A DNA stretch of 64,000 bases from Rheinheimera sp. MMS21-TC3. GTDB lineage: Bacteria; Pseudomonadota; Gammaproteobacteria; Enterobacterales; Alteromonadaceae. The stretch lies in the NCBI RefSeq assembly GCF_032229285.1, contig NZ_CP135084.1, positions 2,542,001 through 2,606,000 on the forward strand, given 5' to 3'. The notes below the pieces were generated by a model. It saw only the letters and a program-made list of their open reading frames with translations. It searched no databases and was not told the DNA's origin. Positions 27,592-37,599 of the stretch are shown piece by piece. The translations under genes and the position numbers were made by a program. The stretch's first letter is position 1; every line of letters starts with the position of its first letter.

Positions 27592-28740
27592 TTAATCTTC
27601 TATTTGTCCAAGGTCACGAAGCGGATGTGCAGCTGCAGTCCATGGCGAGCGGAATAACTCAGTCACTATTTCAGCCGGTACATCGGCAACCGTTTTATAT
27701 TGCCATTTTGGTTGGTGATCTTTATCTATTAATAAGGCGCGAACACCTTCGGCAAATTCACCTAATTTACCGCATTGCACACTTAAGCCAAGCTCTAAAC
27801 GAAAGCTATCGGCTAAAATTTTACTTTGGCCTAACTGCAATAACTTAAACACTATATGTGCAGTAATTGGGCTACCATAGGCTAAAGAGGCTTTAGCTTT
27901 ATCTAGCCATTTATCTTCTTCACCCTCAATAGCATTAATGCTAGCCATAACTTGAGCTAAGTCAGTTTTAGTGGCTAATGCAGCAATTTCATCTTGATAA
28001 GGACGAATATGGCTTAATGGCATTTGGCTACGGCACTGATCTTCTTCAGTGCGCAGGATGTCACTTAACTTTTGATGGTTCAATATAACTGTATCGCCCC
28101 ATTTTACGGTTAAGAGTTTATCCATTAAGGCTTCTTTTTGTTCGTTAGTAACAAAATGATCCGCCAGACCAATAAACTTGGCATCAGCGGCATTAATTGA
28201 AGCACCTGTTAAGCCTAAAAATAAACCACAGCCTGTAGGCATACGGTTTAAAAACCAACTTGCACCAACATCTGGATATAAGCCAATGGCCATTTCTGGC
28301 ATGGCTATCCGGCTAGTAGCCGTAACCACTCTATGCGATGCGCCAGCCATTAAGCCTAAACCGCCGCCCATAACAATGCCGTTACCCCAAACCAATACCG
28401 GTTTTTCAAAAGTATGAATTAGGTAATCTAACTCATACTCTTTAGCAAAGAACTCTTCTACTTCTGGTGCATATTCGCCCGGTTGTTGTTGCATGGCCTG
28501 GTATAAGTCACGAATATCGCCACCAGCACAAAAGGCTTTTTCGCCAGCACCTTGCATAAAAACCAAACAAATATTGTCATCGGCCTGCCAGCGCTTTAAC
28601 TGCGGCAGCATGGATTCAACCATTGGCAAACTTAACGCATTTAATGACTTTTCGCTGTTTAACGTCACAACGCCAATTTTTTTGCCATTATGGGTATCTA
28701 GCTCTACATATTTAACTACGTCTGTCATTTGCTTATCCAT
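27592..28740 (-). CDS. 3-hydroxyisobutyryl-CoA hydrolase
   Basis: Crotonase-fold hydrolase of 382 residues, longer than the hydratases and matching the HIBCH family. Oxyanion-hole stretches are KAFCAGGDIRDLY and WGNGIVMGGGLGLM, followed by MPEMAIGLYPDVGASWFLNRMP. It releases free 3-hydroxyisobutyrate from its CoA ester. The start codon overlaps the end of the upstream enoyl-CoA hydratase gene by 8 bases, and mmsB follows. Confidence 0.93.
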   Translation of the reverse strand: MDKQMTDVVKYVELDTHNGKKIGVVTLNSEKSLNALSLPMVESMLPQLKRWQADDNICLVFMQGAGEKAFCAGGDIRDLYQAMQQQPGEYAPEVEEFFAKEYELDYLIHTFEKPVLVWGNGIVMGGGLGLMAGASHRVVTATSRIAMPEMAIGLYPDVGASWFLNRMPTGCGLFLGLTGASINAADAKFIGLADHFVTNEQKEALMDKLLTVKWGDTVILNHQKLSDILRTEEDQCRSQMPLSHIRPYQDEIAALATKTDLAQVMASINAIEGEEDKWLDKAKASLAYGSPITAHIVFKLLQLGQSKILADSFRLELGLSVQCGKLGEFAEGVRALLIDKDHQPKWQYKTVADVPAEIVTELFRSPWTAAAHPLRDLGQIED

Positions 28741-29506
28741 TAATCCAATTGGGTTTACGCTTTTCTAAGAATGCGGTGACGCCTTCAACTTGATCTTTAG
28801 TGTCAAATAAACCAACAAAATATTCACGCTCTAAAGGCAAGGCGCTATGCATAGTACCTTTACGGGCCTGCTGGATTAGCTGTTTACAAGCGCTAACTGC
28901 AGGAGGGCTTTGCTCTGCTGCTTTATCCGCCAACTCTAAAGCGGTATCTAAAGCAGCGCCGGTAGCGACAACTTCTTCAATTAAGCCGATTTGTAAGGCT
29001 TTTTCAGCGTTTACTCGCTCGCCACATAAAATCATTCGCTTAGCCCAACCTTCGCCGACTAACCAAGCTAGGTTTTGAGTACCGCCAGCACAAGGTAATA
29101 AGCCTACTTTTGCTTCAGGTAATGCCATTATAGTTTGTTGCTCGGCAATACGAATATCACAGGCTAAAGCGACTTCTAAACCACCGCCCATGGCATAACC
29201 ATTAATAGCCGCTATAGATACCCCTCTAAAAGCACTTAAGGTTTCAAAGGCTTCACCAAAGATCCGAGACATATCGCTAGCCACAGCTTTGTCACCATCA
29301 GCAAATAATTTAAGATCGGCGCCCGCACTAAAAAACTTTTCACCTTCACCGGTAATAACCAAAGCATAGATATTTTTGTCTTCATCTAGGCTTTTAACAG
29401 CGTCACGCAATTGGGTTAAAGTTTCAAAGGTCCAAGTGTTTGCAGGAGGGTTAGCAATAGTAATTAATGCGGTATGACCACGCTTTTCTAGTTTTAACTG
29501 TGCCAT
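28733..29506 (-). CDS. Enoyl-CoA hydratase
   Basis: Crotonase-fold hydratase of 257 residues with FSAGADLKLFADG (first oxyanion-hole strand) and GYAMGGGLEVALACDIRIA. The context points to hydration of methacrylyl-CoA and tiglyl-CoA in valine and isoleucine breakdown. It stands between the acyl-CoA dehydrogenase and the hydrolase that use the preceding and following intermediates. Its substrate is inferred from position. Confidence 0.9.
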   Translation of the reverse strand: MAQLKLEKRGHTALITIANPPANTWTFETLTQLRDAVKSLDEDKNIYALVITGEGEKFFSAGADLKLFADGDKAVASDMSRIFGEAFETLSAFRGVSIAAINGYAMGGGLEVALACDIRIAEQQTIMALPEAKVGLLPCAGGTQNLAWLVGEGWAKRMILCGERVNAEKALQIGLIEEVVATGAALDTALELADKAAEQSPPAVSACKQLIQQARKGTMHSALPLEREYFVGLFDTKDQVEGVTAFLEKRKPNWING

Positions 29507-29523
29507 GATGTTTCCTTATCTAG

Positions 29524-29586
29524 GCCACAGCAAAAACATAAACATTTGCTGTGGCAAGTTACCGATAGTCAGTGTTTACTGACTAT
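29524..29586 (-). other. Tandem hairpins between the acyl-CoA dehydrogenase and hydratase genes
   Basis: Two perfect hairpins lie in the 95-base gap: GCCACAGCAAA / TTTGCTGTGGC (11-bp stem, 10-base loop, 29524-29555) and ATAGTCAGT / ACTGACTAT (9-bp stem, 4-base loop, 29565-29586). No U tract follows on the minus strand. They probably shape transcript stability or processing inside the operon. Confidence 0.6.
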
Positions 29587-29601
29587 TAGTTTGCATGCTG
29601 A

Positions 29602-30759
29602 TTATAAAATATCAGCAGCAGCTTGATCTAACAAACGACGGCCAATGATCAAACGCATGATTTCATTAGTGCCTTCTAAAATTTGATGTACTCGCACATC
29701 ACGGAAGTGACGCTCTAATGGATATTCTTTGATATAGCCATAACCACCGTGTAACTGCAGGGCTTGATCGCAAACACTAAAGCCAACATCGGTGGCAAAA
29801 CGTTTCGCCATAGCGCAATAAGCAGTAGCTTCGCTGTCTTGTTGATCTAATTTAAAGGCGGCTAAACGCACTAACTGACGCGCAGCAACCAGCTCAGTTG
29901 CCATATCAGCAAGTTTAAACTGTAAGGCCTGAAATGCAGCTAAAGGCTTGCCAAACTGCTGCCGCTCTAACATATAATTACGTGCGGTATTTAAAGCTTG
30001 CTGCGCCGTACCTATAGAGCAAGTAGCAATATTAATACGACCGCCATCTAAGCCTTTCATGGCAAAGCCAAAACCTTCCCCTTCATTACCTAATAAGTTA
30101 TGAGCCGGAATACGCACATCTTCAAAGGTAATTAACCGAGTTGGCTGAGCATTCCAGCCCATTTTTTCTTCCGCTTTACCGTAAATAACGCCTTTGGCAT
30201 CAGCTGGAACCACAAAGGCCGAAACTCCTTTAGGGCCAGCGTCACCAGTACGGGCCATAACAACAAGTACTTCTGTTTCACCTGCACCTGAGATAAACAT
30301 TTTTGAGCCATTAAGCACATACTCATCGCCGTCTTTTTTAGCGCTTGTACGTAAACTGGCGGCATCAGAGCCTGAACCTGGTTCGGTTAAACAATATGAT
30401 GCTAATTTTTCGCCTGTGACGAGTTTATCTAACCATTCGCCTCTAGCTGTATCTGTGCCCCAATTGGCTATCATCCAAGTTGCCATATTATGAATAGTGA
30501 GCATGGCCGTTGTAGCAGTACAGCCCATAGCTAACTGTTCAAAAATAATAGAGGAGTCTAACCGTGATAAGCCCATACCACCGTATTGCTCTGGGGTATA
30601 AAGCGAGCAAAAACCTAGCTCACCAGCTTTTTGAATAACAGCCTTAGGAAAGAAGTGCTCACGGTCCCACTCGGCTGCATGGGGGGCTAGCTCTTGATCA
30701 GAAAATTGTTTTGCTAGATCAACAAAGGCTTGTTGGTCATCTGTTAAATTAAAATTCAT
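29602..30759 (-). CDS. Acyl-CoA dehydrogenase, probable isobutyryl/2-methylbutyryl-CoA dehydrogenase
   Basis: FAD-dependent acyl-CoA dehydrogenase of 385 residues. Signature stretches are AMLTIHNM, YCLTEPGSGSDAASL, GGRINIATCSIGTAQQAL and QILEGTNEIMR, whose glutamate is the usual catalytic base. The ILEGTNEIMR form and position with valine enzymes favour branched short-chain substrates such as isobutyryl-CoA and 2-methylbutyryl-CoA over isovaleryl-CoA, which is served by the separate dehydrogenase at 34.5 kb. The exact substrate is inferred. Confidence 0.9.
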   Translation of the reverse strand: MNFNLTDDQQAFVDLAKQFSDQELAPHAAEWDREHFFPKAVIQKAGELGFCSLYTPEQYGGMGLSRLDSSIIFEQLAMGCTATTAMLTIHNMATWMIANWGTDTARGEWLDKLVTGEKLASYCLTEPGSGSDAASLRTSAKKDGDEYVLNGSKMFISGAGETEVLVVMARTGDAGPKGVSAFVVPADAKGVIYGKAEEKMGWNAQPTRLITFEDVRIPAHNLLGNEGEGFGFAMKGLDGGRINIATCSIGTAQQALNTARNYMLERQQFGKPLAAFQALQFKLADMATELVAARQLVRLAAFKLDQQDSEATAYCAMAKRFATDVGFSVCDQALQLHGGYGYIKEYPLERHFRDVRVHQILEGTNEIMRLIIGRRLLDQAAADIL

Positions 30760-30957
30760 ATAGTGTCCTGCTTATACAATCGGCTTCGTTGCTTGCTTAC
30801 GTCACCGTATTAACCTTTTCAACCTGCACCAGAGACTGACTACAACACAAAACCGGAACAACTAAACAGACTATCAAAAGCGAGGATGGGAGATCCGAGC
30901 GGGTCTGCGTGTTGCTCCGGAGGAAGCAGTTGCTTGCACCGGGCAGCGAGGAACACA

Positions 30958-31038
30958 CTTTACACACTGACACGCCATGAACCGTCCCTGGGGCTCGATT
31001 CCGGCCATCCTTGGCCTGCAACGGTCAGTTTAGTAAAG
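30958..31038 (+). repeat. Structured intergenic repeat, copy 3 (solitary)
   Basis: Outer arms CTTTAC and ACTGAC pair with GTCAGT and GTAAAG across a small internal loop. Inside are the hairpins CCG-TCCC-TGG and GGCCA-TCCT-TGGCC. No inverted partner is visible. The remaining 30760-30957 stretch is unusually GC-rich for an intergenic region here and carries no gene that I can support. Confidence 0.8.
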
Positions 31039-31058
31039 TCCGCTCTCACCTGTGTATT

Positions 31059-32555
31059 TTAACGTAGATTAATCGACATATTAGGCCCTGACACCGGAAT
31101 ATCATCGTTAAACCAACGCGCTGTTATGGTTTTAGTTTCGGTATAAAAACGTACGGCTTGTTTACCATAAGCATGCTGATCACCATAGAAAGAACCTTTC
31201 CAACCGGTAAAAGAGAAAAACGGCAGAGGCACTGGAATAGGAATGTTAATCCCTACTTGACCTACTTCAACGTTATGTTGATATTTACGCGCTGCAGCAC
31301 CGCTAGCGGTAAAGATGGAGGTACCATTACCATAAGGGCTGGCATTAACTACTTCTAAGGCGGCATCTAAAGAATCAACCTGCATAGTGGTTAATACTGG
31401 GCCAAAGATTTCTTGCTTGTAAATCTCCATATCGGCGGTGACATCAGTAAAGACTGTAGGGCCTACCCAGTTACCATTTGGGTAACCTTCAACTGTGCAG
31501 TTTGAGCCATCTAACACACACTTAGCGCCTTCTTTTTTACCTTGTTCAATTAATGATAAAACGCGAGCACGGGCTTGTGGGCTAATTTGCGGGCCATAAG
31601 CGGCTTCAGGATCGGTATAAACGCCTGGGCGAACCTTACCAATTGCAGCAGCAACTTCTGGGATCCACTGTGCGGAATCACCTACAAATACCGCGACCGA
31701 AATAGCCATACAACGCTGGCCAGCAGCACCAACAGAAGCCCCCACTAAGGCATTAATTACTTGTTGCTTATTCGCATCTGGCATAATAACCATATGGTTT
31801 TTCGCACCAGCAAAAGCTTGTACCCGTTTTAAGTTATCAGTACCTGTTTTGTAGATATACTGACCAACATTCACCGAGCCAACAAAAGAAATAGCTTTAA
31901 TATCTGGGTGATGCAAAATGGTATCTACTTGTTCTTTAGCACCATGCACTACTTGTAACACCCCTTTAGGTGCACCTGCTTGTGCAAATAGCTCTGCTAA
32001 TTTATTCACCGTCATTGGATCTTGCTCAGACGGTTTTAAAACAAAGGTATTACCACAAGCAATAGCTAGCGGGAACATCCACAAAGGGATCATCGCAGGG
32101 AAGTTAAATGGCGTAATACCAGCACAAACGCCTAATGGCTGAATATAGCTATAAGTATCAATGCTGCGTGCTACGTTTTCGACAGTTTCGCCCATCATTA
32201 ATGACGGAATATTTGCTGCTTGCTCAACAACTTCAATACCGCGCCATACGTCGCCTTTGGCATCTTCAACCGTTTTACCTAATTCTTGGCAAATAATTTC
32301 TGCTATCTCTGCTTGATGCTCTTTAAGCAAATGCGCATAACGCATCATTAAGCGCGCCCGCTCTGATACTGGCACTTCTTTCCACGTTAAAAAGGCTGTT
32401 TTTGCCGATTCAATAGCGCGCGTCATCTCGTCTGGCGTAGCACAAGGCACCTGAGCAATCACTTCTTGAGTTGCTGGGTTGGTTACGTCAATTAATTTGT
32501 CGCTATTAGAGCTAACAAATTCGCCATCAATAAAATGTTTTACTTGTACTGTCAT
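31059..32555 (-). CDS. mmsA: Methylmalonate-semialdehyde dehydrogenase (CoA-acylating)
   Basis: Converts methylmalonate semialdehyde plus CoA and NAD+ to propionyl-CoA and CO2, the end of the valine-specific pathway. The aldehyde dehydrogenase fold has the catalytic cysteine in [11 protein letters not shown], upstream [15 protein letters not shown] typical of the CoA-acylating subgroup, and KPSEQDPMT. The start at 32555 ([13 protein letters not shown]) has AGGAG upstream and gives 498 residues; the open frame extends 9 codons further without support. It follows the thiolase gene. Confidence 0.96.
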   Translation of the reverse strand: MTVQVKHFIDGEFVSSNSDKLIDVTNPATQEVIAQVPCATPDEMTRAIESAKTAFLTWKEVPVSERARLMMRYAHLLKEHQAEIAEIICQELGKTVEDAKGDVWRGIEVVEQAANIPSLMMGETVENVARSIDTYSYIQPLGVCAGITPFNFPAMIPLWMFPLAIACGNTFVLKPSEQDPMTVNKLAELFAQAGAPKGVLQVVHGAKEQVDTILHHPDIKAISFVGSVNVGQYIYKTGTDNLKRVQAFAGAKNHMVIMPDANKQQVINALVGASVGAAGQRCMAISVAVFVGDSAQWIPEVAAAIGKVRPGVYTDPEAAYGPQISPQARARVLSLIEQGKKEGAKCVLDGSNCTVEGYPNGNWVGPTVFTDVTADMEIYKQEIFGPVLTTMQVDSLDAALEVVNASPYGNGTSIFTASGAAARKYQHNVEVGQVGINIPIPVPLPFFSFTGWKGSFYGDQHAYGKQAVRFYTETKTITARWFNDDIPVSGPNMSINLR

Positions 32556-32638
32556 GAAGCTTCTCCTAGTTGTATGAAGCACTGCCAGCCTTTGGCTTAG
32601 CTGGCAGGTAATTAATTAATTATCATTAAGCGGTTGTC

Positions 32639-33820
32639 TTAGATTACTTCTACCGCTAAGGCGACAGCTTCGCCGCCGCCAATGCATAAAGATGCAACAC
32701 CTTTATGTAAACCGCGCTGACGTAAAGCATGAATTAAGGTAACTAAAATACGTGCGCCTGAGGCACCAATAGGATGACCTAATGCACAAGCACCACCATT
32801 AACGTTTACTTTGGCTTCATCTAAACCAAGCTCGTTAATCGCTAGCATAGTAACCATGGCAAAGGCTTCGTTTATTTCCCATAGATCAACATCTTGCTTA
32901 GACCAACCTGCTTTAGCTAATACTTTTTCCATAGCGCCAACAGGTGCCACAGTAAATAAAGCAGGTTCCATAGAATTAGTAGCATGAGCAACTACACGAA
33001 CTAATGGTGTTAAGCCTTGCGCTTTAGCATCGTCTTCACGCATTAACACTAAAGCCGCACCGCCGTCAGAAATAGAGCTAGAGTTAGCTGCCGTAATAGT
33101 GCCTTCTTTAGCAAAAGCAGGACGCAAGGTTGGGATTTTATCAAAATTGGCTTTAGCCGGTTGCTCGTCAGTGTCAAAAACCTGCTCGCCTTTACGGGTT
33201 TTAATAGTAACAGGCGTGATTTCAGCCTTAAATGCACCGCTAGTAATAGCTTGCTGAGCGCGGGTTAATGACTGCACAGCAAAGGCATCCATTTGCTGGC
33301 GAGTAATGCCTTTTTCATCAGCAGTTTCTTGGGCAAAACAGCCCATGGCCTTGCCATCATACGCATTTTCTAAGCCATCTAGCATCATATGATCTTTTAC
33401 TTCGCCATGGCCCATACGCATGCCACCACGCGCTTTTGGCAGTAAATATGGCGCATTAGTCATTGACTCCATACCGCCGGCAACAACAACATCGGCGCTA
33501 CCTGCTTTTAATAAGTCAGTCGCTAACATCACAGCTTTTAAACCCGAGCCACAGACTTTATTAATAGTAGTGGCACCGGCAGATAAGGGTAAGCCGGCTT
33601 TTAATGTTGCTTGGCGCGCAGGGGCTTGGCCTAAACCAGCAGGCAACACATTACCCATAATGACTTCGCTAACGTTTTCACCTTTTATACCCGCTTGATT
33701 TAATGCGGCGCTAATTGCCGTTGCACCTAATACAGTTGCATCAACCGCTGATAAACCACCCATAAACCCGCCCATAGCGGTACGTTGAGCTGCAACGATT
33801 ACGATATTGTTAGACGCCAT
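32639..33820 (-). CDS. Acetyl-CoA C-acyltransferase (thiolase)
   Basis: Thiolase of 393 residues that can cleave acetoacetyl-CoA and 2-methylacetoacetyl-CoA. The nucleophilic cysteine is in NKVCGSGLKAVM, and the C-terminal GGACALGHPIGASGARI and CIGGGEAVALAVE hold the second cysteine and the histidine. The start at 33820 (MASNNIVIVAAQRT) has GGAG 6 bases upstream. It is the first gene of the left arm, behind a LiuR-type site, and connects both arms because leucine, isoleucine and ketone-body routes end in its substrates. Confidence 0.94.
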   Translation of the reverse strand: MASNNIVIVAAQRTAMGGFMGGLSAVDATVLGATAISAALNQAGIKGENVSEVIMGNVLPAGLGQAPARQATLKAGLPLSAGATTINKVCGSGLKAVMLATDLLKAGSADVVVAGGMESMTNAPYLLPKARGGMRMGHGEVKDHMMLDGLENAYDGKAMGCFAQETADEKGITRQQMDAFAVQSLTRAQQAITSGAFKAEITPVTIKTRKGEQVFDTDEQPAKANFDKIPTLRPAFAKEGTITAANSSSISDGGAALVLMREDDAKAQGLTPLVRVVAHATNSMEPALFTVAPVGAMEKVLAKAGWSKQDVDLWEINEAFAMVTMLAINELGLDEAKVNVNGGACALGHPIGASGARILVTLIHALRQRGLHKGVASLCIGGGEAVALAVEVI

Positions 33821-33885
33821 TATGTTCTCCAAACTTGATTGAAATGAAAATAGATAAAAAAAGTTGTTTCAGAGCCTACACCAAA

Positions 33886-33907
33886 TTTACGTTTACGCCA
33901 ACGTCAA
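33886..33907 (-). promoter_or_regulatory. Putative LiuR site before the thiolase operon
   Basis: On the minus strand the sequence reads TTGACGTTGGCGTAAACGTAAA when joined (two blocks: TTGACGTTGG and CGTAAACGTAAA). TTGACG resembles a -35 box and the CGTAAA repeats resemble the LiuR motif. The same ACGTAAA core occurs in the liuR promoter. LiuR binding here would control the left arm. Confidence 0.55.
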
Positions 33908-34039
33908 CCTTATAACACTATGGTTGTGTATGCTTAATTTGGTTCATTTCTGTGTACAACTAAGCGGATAAAAATGGCATCTTTGCTTTACAGTTGTTAT
34001 TAGCTGCGGCTTACAGTCTAGATGGTTACTTTGGCTTAC

Positions 34040-34068
34040 TTTACCTTTACGTAAACTTCACTTATAGT
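34040..34068 (+). promoter_or_regulatory. liuR promoter with operator in the spacer
   Basis: TTTACC (34040-34045) and TATAGT (34063-34068) are 17 bases apart. The palindrome TTTACGTAAA (34046-34055) lies within the spacer, as is usual for MerR-family regulators. This supports autoregulation of liuR and control of the leucine arm. Confidence 0.6.
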
Positions 34069-34092
34069 TGCAACGTTTTTGAGAAGGCAAAT

Positions 34093-34509
34093 ATGACTAA
34101 AAAAGAAGAAAAAACTTACAGTATTAGTGAGCTAGCAAAAGAGTTTGATATTACTACGCGCAGCATTCGTTTTTATGAAGACCAAGGCTTAGTTTCGCCG
34201 TTGCGCAAAGGACAAACCCGCATTTATAGTAATAGAGATCGGGTGCGTTTAAAACTCATTTTACGCGGTAAGCGTTTAGGCTTTAGTCTAGCCGAAACAG
34301 GACAGTTATTTGAACTTTATGATGTAGATAAAAGCAGCGTAACGCAGCTAAATACCATGATGAAGTTAATTGAACAGAAAAAAGCTGAATTACATCAGCA
34401 AATGGATGATATAAAAGTTGTGCTAATGGAGCTGGTAACTGTTGAAAAGCGGTGCCGCGATATCTTAGCAGAGACCAAACCACAGACACTGCCAAAACAG
34501 CAGGATTGA
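34093..34509 (+). CDS. liuR: MerR-family regulator LiuR
   Basis: A 138-residue MerR-type regulator: helix-turn-helix [25 protein letters not shown], wing [25 protein letters not shown], then a dimerising coiled coil and a short C-terminal tail with one cysteine. LiuR controls leucine and isovalerate degradation genes in proteobacteria. The ATG at 34093 follows GAGAAGG; the frame opens earlier but the added residues are unlike the family. It stands at the divergence point of the cluster and is followed by the isovaleryl-CoA dehydrogenase gene 16 bases on. Confidence 0.92.
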   Translation: MTKKEEKTYSISELAKEFDITTRSIRFYEDQGLVSPLRKGQTRIYSNRDRVRLKLILRGKRLGFSLAETGQLFELYDVDKSSVTQLNTMMKLIEQKKAELHQQMDDIKVVLMELVTVEKRCRDILAETKPQTLPKQQD

Positions 34510-34525
34510 GCAAACGGGGAATAAC

Positions 34526-35695
34526 ATGATTAGCAGTTATAAAGGCCTTAATTTCGACTTAGGTGAAACCGTCGATATGATCCGCGAGCAAGTAAACGCT
34601 TTTGCTCGTGAAGAAATAGCACCACGTGCTAGCCAAATTGATATAGATAATGAATTTCCGGCCGACTTATGGCGCAAATTTGGCGACTTAGGCTTGTTAG
34701 GTATTACTGTAGATGAAAAATATGGTGGCTCTGGTTTAGGCTATTTAGAGCATGTTGTTGCCATGGAAGAAATTAGCCGTGCTTCTGCTTCTGTTGCCTT
34801 GTCTTATGGTGCTCACTCTAACTTATGTGTTAACCAAATTTCTCGTAACGGTACTGAAGAGCAAAAATTAAAATATTTGCCTAAACTATGTTCTGGCGAG
34901 CACGTTGGTGCTTTAGCGATGAGCGAGCCTAATGCTGGCTCTGACGTTGTTAGTATGAAACTGCGCGCAGAGAAAAAAGGCGACAAATATATTCTTAATG
35001 GCAATAAAATGTGGATCACTAATGGTCCTGACGCCGATGTATTAGTTATTTATGCAAAAACCGATGTTAATGCTGGCTCTAAAGGCATTACCGCTTTTAT
35101 TGTTGAGCGTGGCTTTAAAGGTTTTAGCACAGCACAAAAGCTAGATAAATTAGGTATGCGCGGTTCAAATACCTGTGAATTAGTATTTGAAGACTGTGAA
35201 GTACCAGCTGAAAACGTATTAGGCCAAGTAGGTAGTGGCGTAAGAGTATTAATGAGTGGCTTAGACTATGAGCGCGTTGTACTTTCTGCCGGCCCACTGG
35301 GTATTATGACCGCCTGTATGGACGTTGCGGTACCTTATGTACACGACCGTAAACAATTTGGTCAAGCCATTGGTGAATTCCAATTGGTTCAAGGCAAATT
35401 AGCCGATATGTATACACAAATGAATGCGGCCAGAGCCTATGTTTATGCTGTAGCTAAAGCCTGTGACCGCGGCGAAACAACGCGTAAAGATGCTGCAGCA
35501 GTTATTTTATATGCTGCTGAATTAGCAACAAAAATGGCCTTAGATGCTATCCAATTACTAGGCGGTAATGGCTACATTAATGAGTACCCTACTGGGCGCT
35601 TATTGCGTGATGCAAAATTATATGAAATTGGTGCTGGTACGTCAGAGATTCGCCGGATGTTAATTGGCCGCGAATTGTTTAACGAATCTAACTAA
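34526..35695 (+). CDS. liuA: Isovaleryl-CoA dehydrogenase
   Basis: Oxidises isovaleryl-CoA to 3-methylcrotonyl-CoA in leucine degradation. Of 389 residues, with [31 protein letters not shown] and [18 protein letters not shown]. The catalytic glutamate of the isovaleryl-specific subgroup is in [16 protein letters not shown], which separates it from other acyl-CoA dehydrogenases. It is next to liuR and upstream of the carboxylase subunit. Confidence 0.96.
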   Translation: MISSYKGLNFDLGETVDMIREQVNAFAREEIAPRASQIDIDNEFPADLWRKFGDLGLLGITVDEKYGGSGLGYLEHVVAMEEISRASASVALSYGAHSNLCVNQISRNGTEEQKLKYLPKLCSGEHVGALAMSEPNAGSDVVSMKLRAEKKGDKYILNGNKMWITNGPDADVLVIYAKTDVNAGSKGITAFIVERGFKGFSTAQKLDKLGMRGSNTCELVFEDCEVPAENVLGQVGSGVRVLMSGLDYERVVLSAGPLGIMTACMDVAVPYVHDRKQFGQAIGEFQLVQGKLADMYTQMNAARAYVYAVAKACDRGETTRKDAAAVILYAAELATKMALDAIQLLGGNGYINEYPTGRLLRDAKLYEIGAGTSEIRRMLIGRELFNESN

Positions 35696-35748
35696 CTAAA
35701 CTAGGTAATAAGCGCAAGTAACATTGCTGTTACCCAAAGTCCGGTGCA

Positions 35749-35770
35749 AGCCAAAGCTTTTGCTTTGGCT
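35749..35770. other. Hairpin between liuA and liuB
   Basis: Perfect stem AGCCAAAGC / GCTTTGGCT with a TTTT loop in the 116-base gap. No U tract follows. It could stabilise or partly terminate the upstream message. Confidence 0.5.
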
Positions 35771-35811
35771 AACCAAGTCTGCTGAACCAAGTCTGGTGTA
35801 AGGTAACTTAA

Positions 35812-37419
35812 GTGACCCAAATTACGTCTAAAATTAATCCTCGCTCTGAGGAATTTCAAAAAAATGCGGCGGCTATGCAAGTCGTTGTCGATGATCTCAA
35901 CAGCAAAGTGCAACAAATTAAACTCGGTGGTGGCGAAGCCCTTATTGCTCGTCATGTTTCTCGTGGCAAAATGTTTGTCCGTGAGCGAGTGCAAAAGCTA
36001 TTAGATCCAGGCTCTCCATTTTTAGAAGTCGGTCAATTTGCTGGCTGGGAATGCTATGACGACTACGTGCCAAGTGCAGGTATCGTTGCTGGCATCGGCC
36101 GCGTGAACGGTGTTGAATGCATGATAGTGGCTAATGATGCCACTGTTAAAGGCGGCACTTATTACCCGTTAACCGTGAAAAAACATTTACGCGCCCAAGA
36201 AATTGCCGAGCGTTGCAACTTACCTTGTATTTATTTAGTGGATTCTGGTGGTGCTAACTTACCGCGTCAAGACGAGGTTTTCCCAGATAAACTGCACTTT
36301 GGCCGCATTTTCTTTAATCAAGCCAATATGTCAGCCAAAGGTATTCCACAAATTGCCGTGGTAATGGGCTTATGTACGGCTGGTGGTGCTTATGTACCGG
36401 CTATGGCTGATGAAAGCATTATTGTAAAAGACCAAGGCACTATTTTCTTAGCTGGTCCGCCTTTAGTTAAAGCGGCAACGGGTGAAGAAGTTACAGCAGA
36501 AGAATTAGGCGGTGCCGATGTCCATTGTAAAATTTCAGGTGTGGCCGATCACTATGCCTTAAATGATGAGCACGCTTTGCAGTTAGCCCGTAACTGTGTA
36601 GCTCGCCTTAACCGCCAACAGCAAACTAAGGTGGATGTTAAGCCAAGCCAAGAGCCGCTATACGATGCCAAAGAGCTCTATGGCATTGTTGGTACAGACT
36701 TGCGTAAACCTTTTGATGTTAAAGAAGTGATAGCCCGTATTGTTGATGGCTCAGATTTTGATGAGTTTAAACAATATTACGGCTCGACTTTAGTTTGTGG
36801 TTTTGCCCGTATTTTTGGCAATCCAGTAGGTATTGTTGCCAATAATGGCATTTTATTTTCTGAGTCAGCCCAAAAAGGCGCCCACTTTATTGAGTTATGT
36901 GCCCAGCGAAAAATTCCTTTATTATTTTTACAAAATATTACCGGCTTTATGGTTGGTAAAAAGTATGAAGCCGAAGGTATTGCTAAACACGGCGCTAAAA
37001 TGGTGATGGCGGTAAGTTGCGCTAAAGTACCAAAATTTACGGTGTTAATTGGCGGTAGTTATGGTGCAGGTAACTATGGCATGTGTGGCCGTGCTTATGA
37101 TCCAACCATGATGTGGATGTGGCCTAATGCTAGAATTTCCGTAATGGGTGGCGAACAAGCTGCCGGTGTTATGGCACAGGTGACCAAAGATGGCTTAGCG
37201 CGTAAAGGTGAAACCTTATCGGCAGAAGCTGAGCAAGCACTGAAAAAGCCAATTGTTGAGCAATATGAAAAGCAAGGTCACCCCTACTACGCCAGCGGCC
37301 GCTTGTGGGACGACGGTATTATTGACCCTGCTCAAACACGAATGACAGTAGGCTTAGCTTTAGCCGCAGCTTTAAATGCGCCTATTGAAGAGACTAAGTT
37401 TGGCGTATTTAGAATGTAA
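35812..37419 (+). CDS. liuB: 3-methylcrotonyl-CoA carboxylase, carboxyltransferase (beta) subunit
   Basis: Transfers CO2 from biotin to 3-methylcrotonyl-CoA. The 535-residue product has the two crotonase-like halves of biotin-dependent carboxyltransferases: an N-terminal half with [18 protein letters not shown] and [16 protein letters not shown], and a C-terminal half with [24 protein letters not shown] and [10 protein letters not shown]. The start is a GTG following AAGG. The partner biotin-carrying subunit is liuD, with liuC in between. Confidence 0.96.
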   Translation: MTQITSKINPRSEEFQKNAAAMQVVVDDLNSKVQQIKLGGGEALIARHVSRGKMFVRERVQKLLDPGSPFLEVGQFAGWECYDDYVPSAGIVAGIGRVNGVECMIVANDATVKGGTYYPLTVKKHLRAQEIAERCNLPCIYLVDSGGANLPRQDEVFPDKLHFGRIFFNQANMSAKGIPQIAVVMGLCTAGGAYVPAMADESIIVKDQGTIFLAGPPLVKAATGEEVTAEELGGADVHCKISGVADHYALNDEHALQLARNCVARLNRQQQTKVDVKPSQEPLYDAKELYGIVGTDLRKPFDVKEVIARIVDGSDFDEFKQYYGSTLVCGFARIFGNPVGIVANNGILFSESAQKGAHFIELCAQRKIPLLFLQNITGFMVGKKYEAEGIAKHGAKMVMAVSCAKVPKFTVLIGGSYGAGNYGMCGRAYDPTMMWMWPNARISVMGGEQAAGVMAQVTKDGLARKGETLSAEAEQALKKPIVEQYEKQGHPYYASGRLWDDGIIDPAQTRMTVGLALAAALNAPIEETKFGVFRM

Positions 37420-37468
37420 TTTAAAATTTAAAATGGCAGGTATGGACTTAGCAGCCTGCAACTGCTGC

Positions 37469-37556
37469 GTCCATTTTTACTGTGACACGCCGTAAACCCA
37501 TCCATGGGGGCTCGTTTCCGCCCGTCCAGGGCTGCAACGATCACAGTAAAAAGGAC
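37469..37556 (+). repeat. Structured intergenic repeat, copy 4 (forward)
   Basis: Outer stem GTCC-A-TTTTTACTGTGA / TCACAGTAAAAAGGAC, 16 paired bases with the same bulged A as copy 1. Hairpins CCCA-TCCA-TGGG and GCCC-GTCCA-GGGC lie inside. It pairs in inverted order with copy 5 within the liuB-liuC gap. Confidence 0.85.
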
Positions 37557-37599
37557 ATCCGCATTTGCCGATTAATCTGATCAGGGCAGCACGCAGTAC

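Noticed and set aside
30797..31021. A 74-residue minus-strand open frame between the acyl-CoA dehydrogenase gene and mmsA
   Set aside because: It overlaps repeat copy 3, has no recognisable domain or ribosome site, and its composition is not protein-like.
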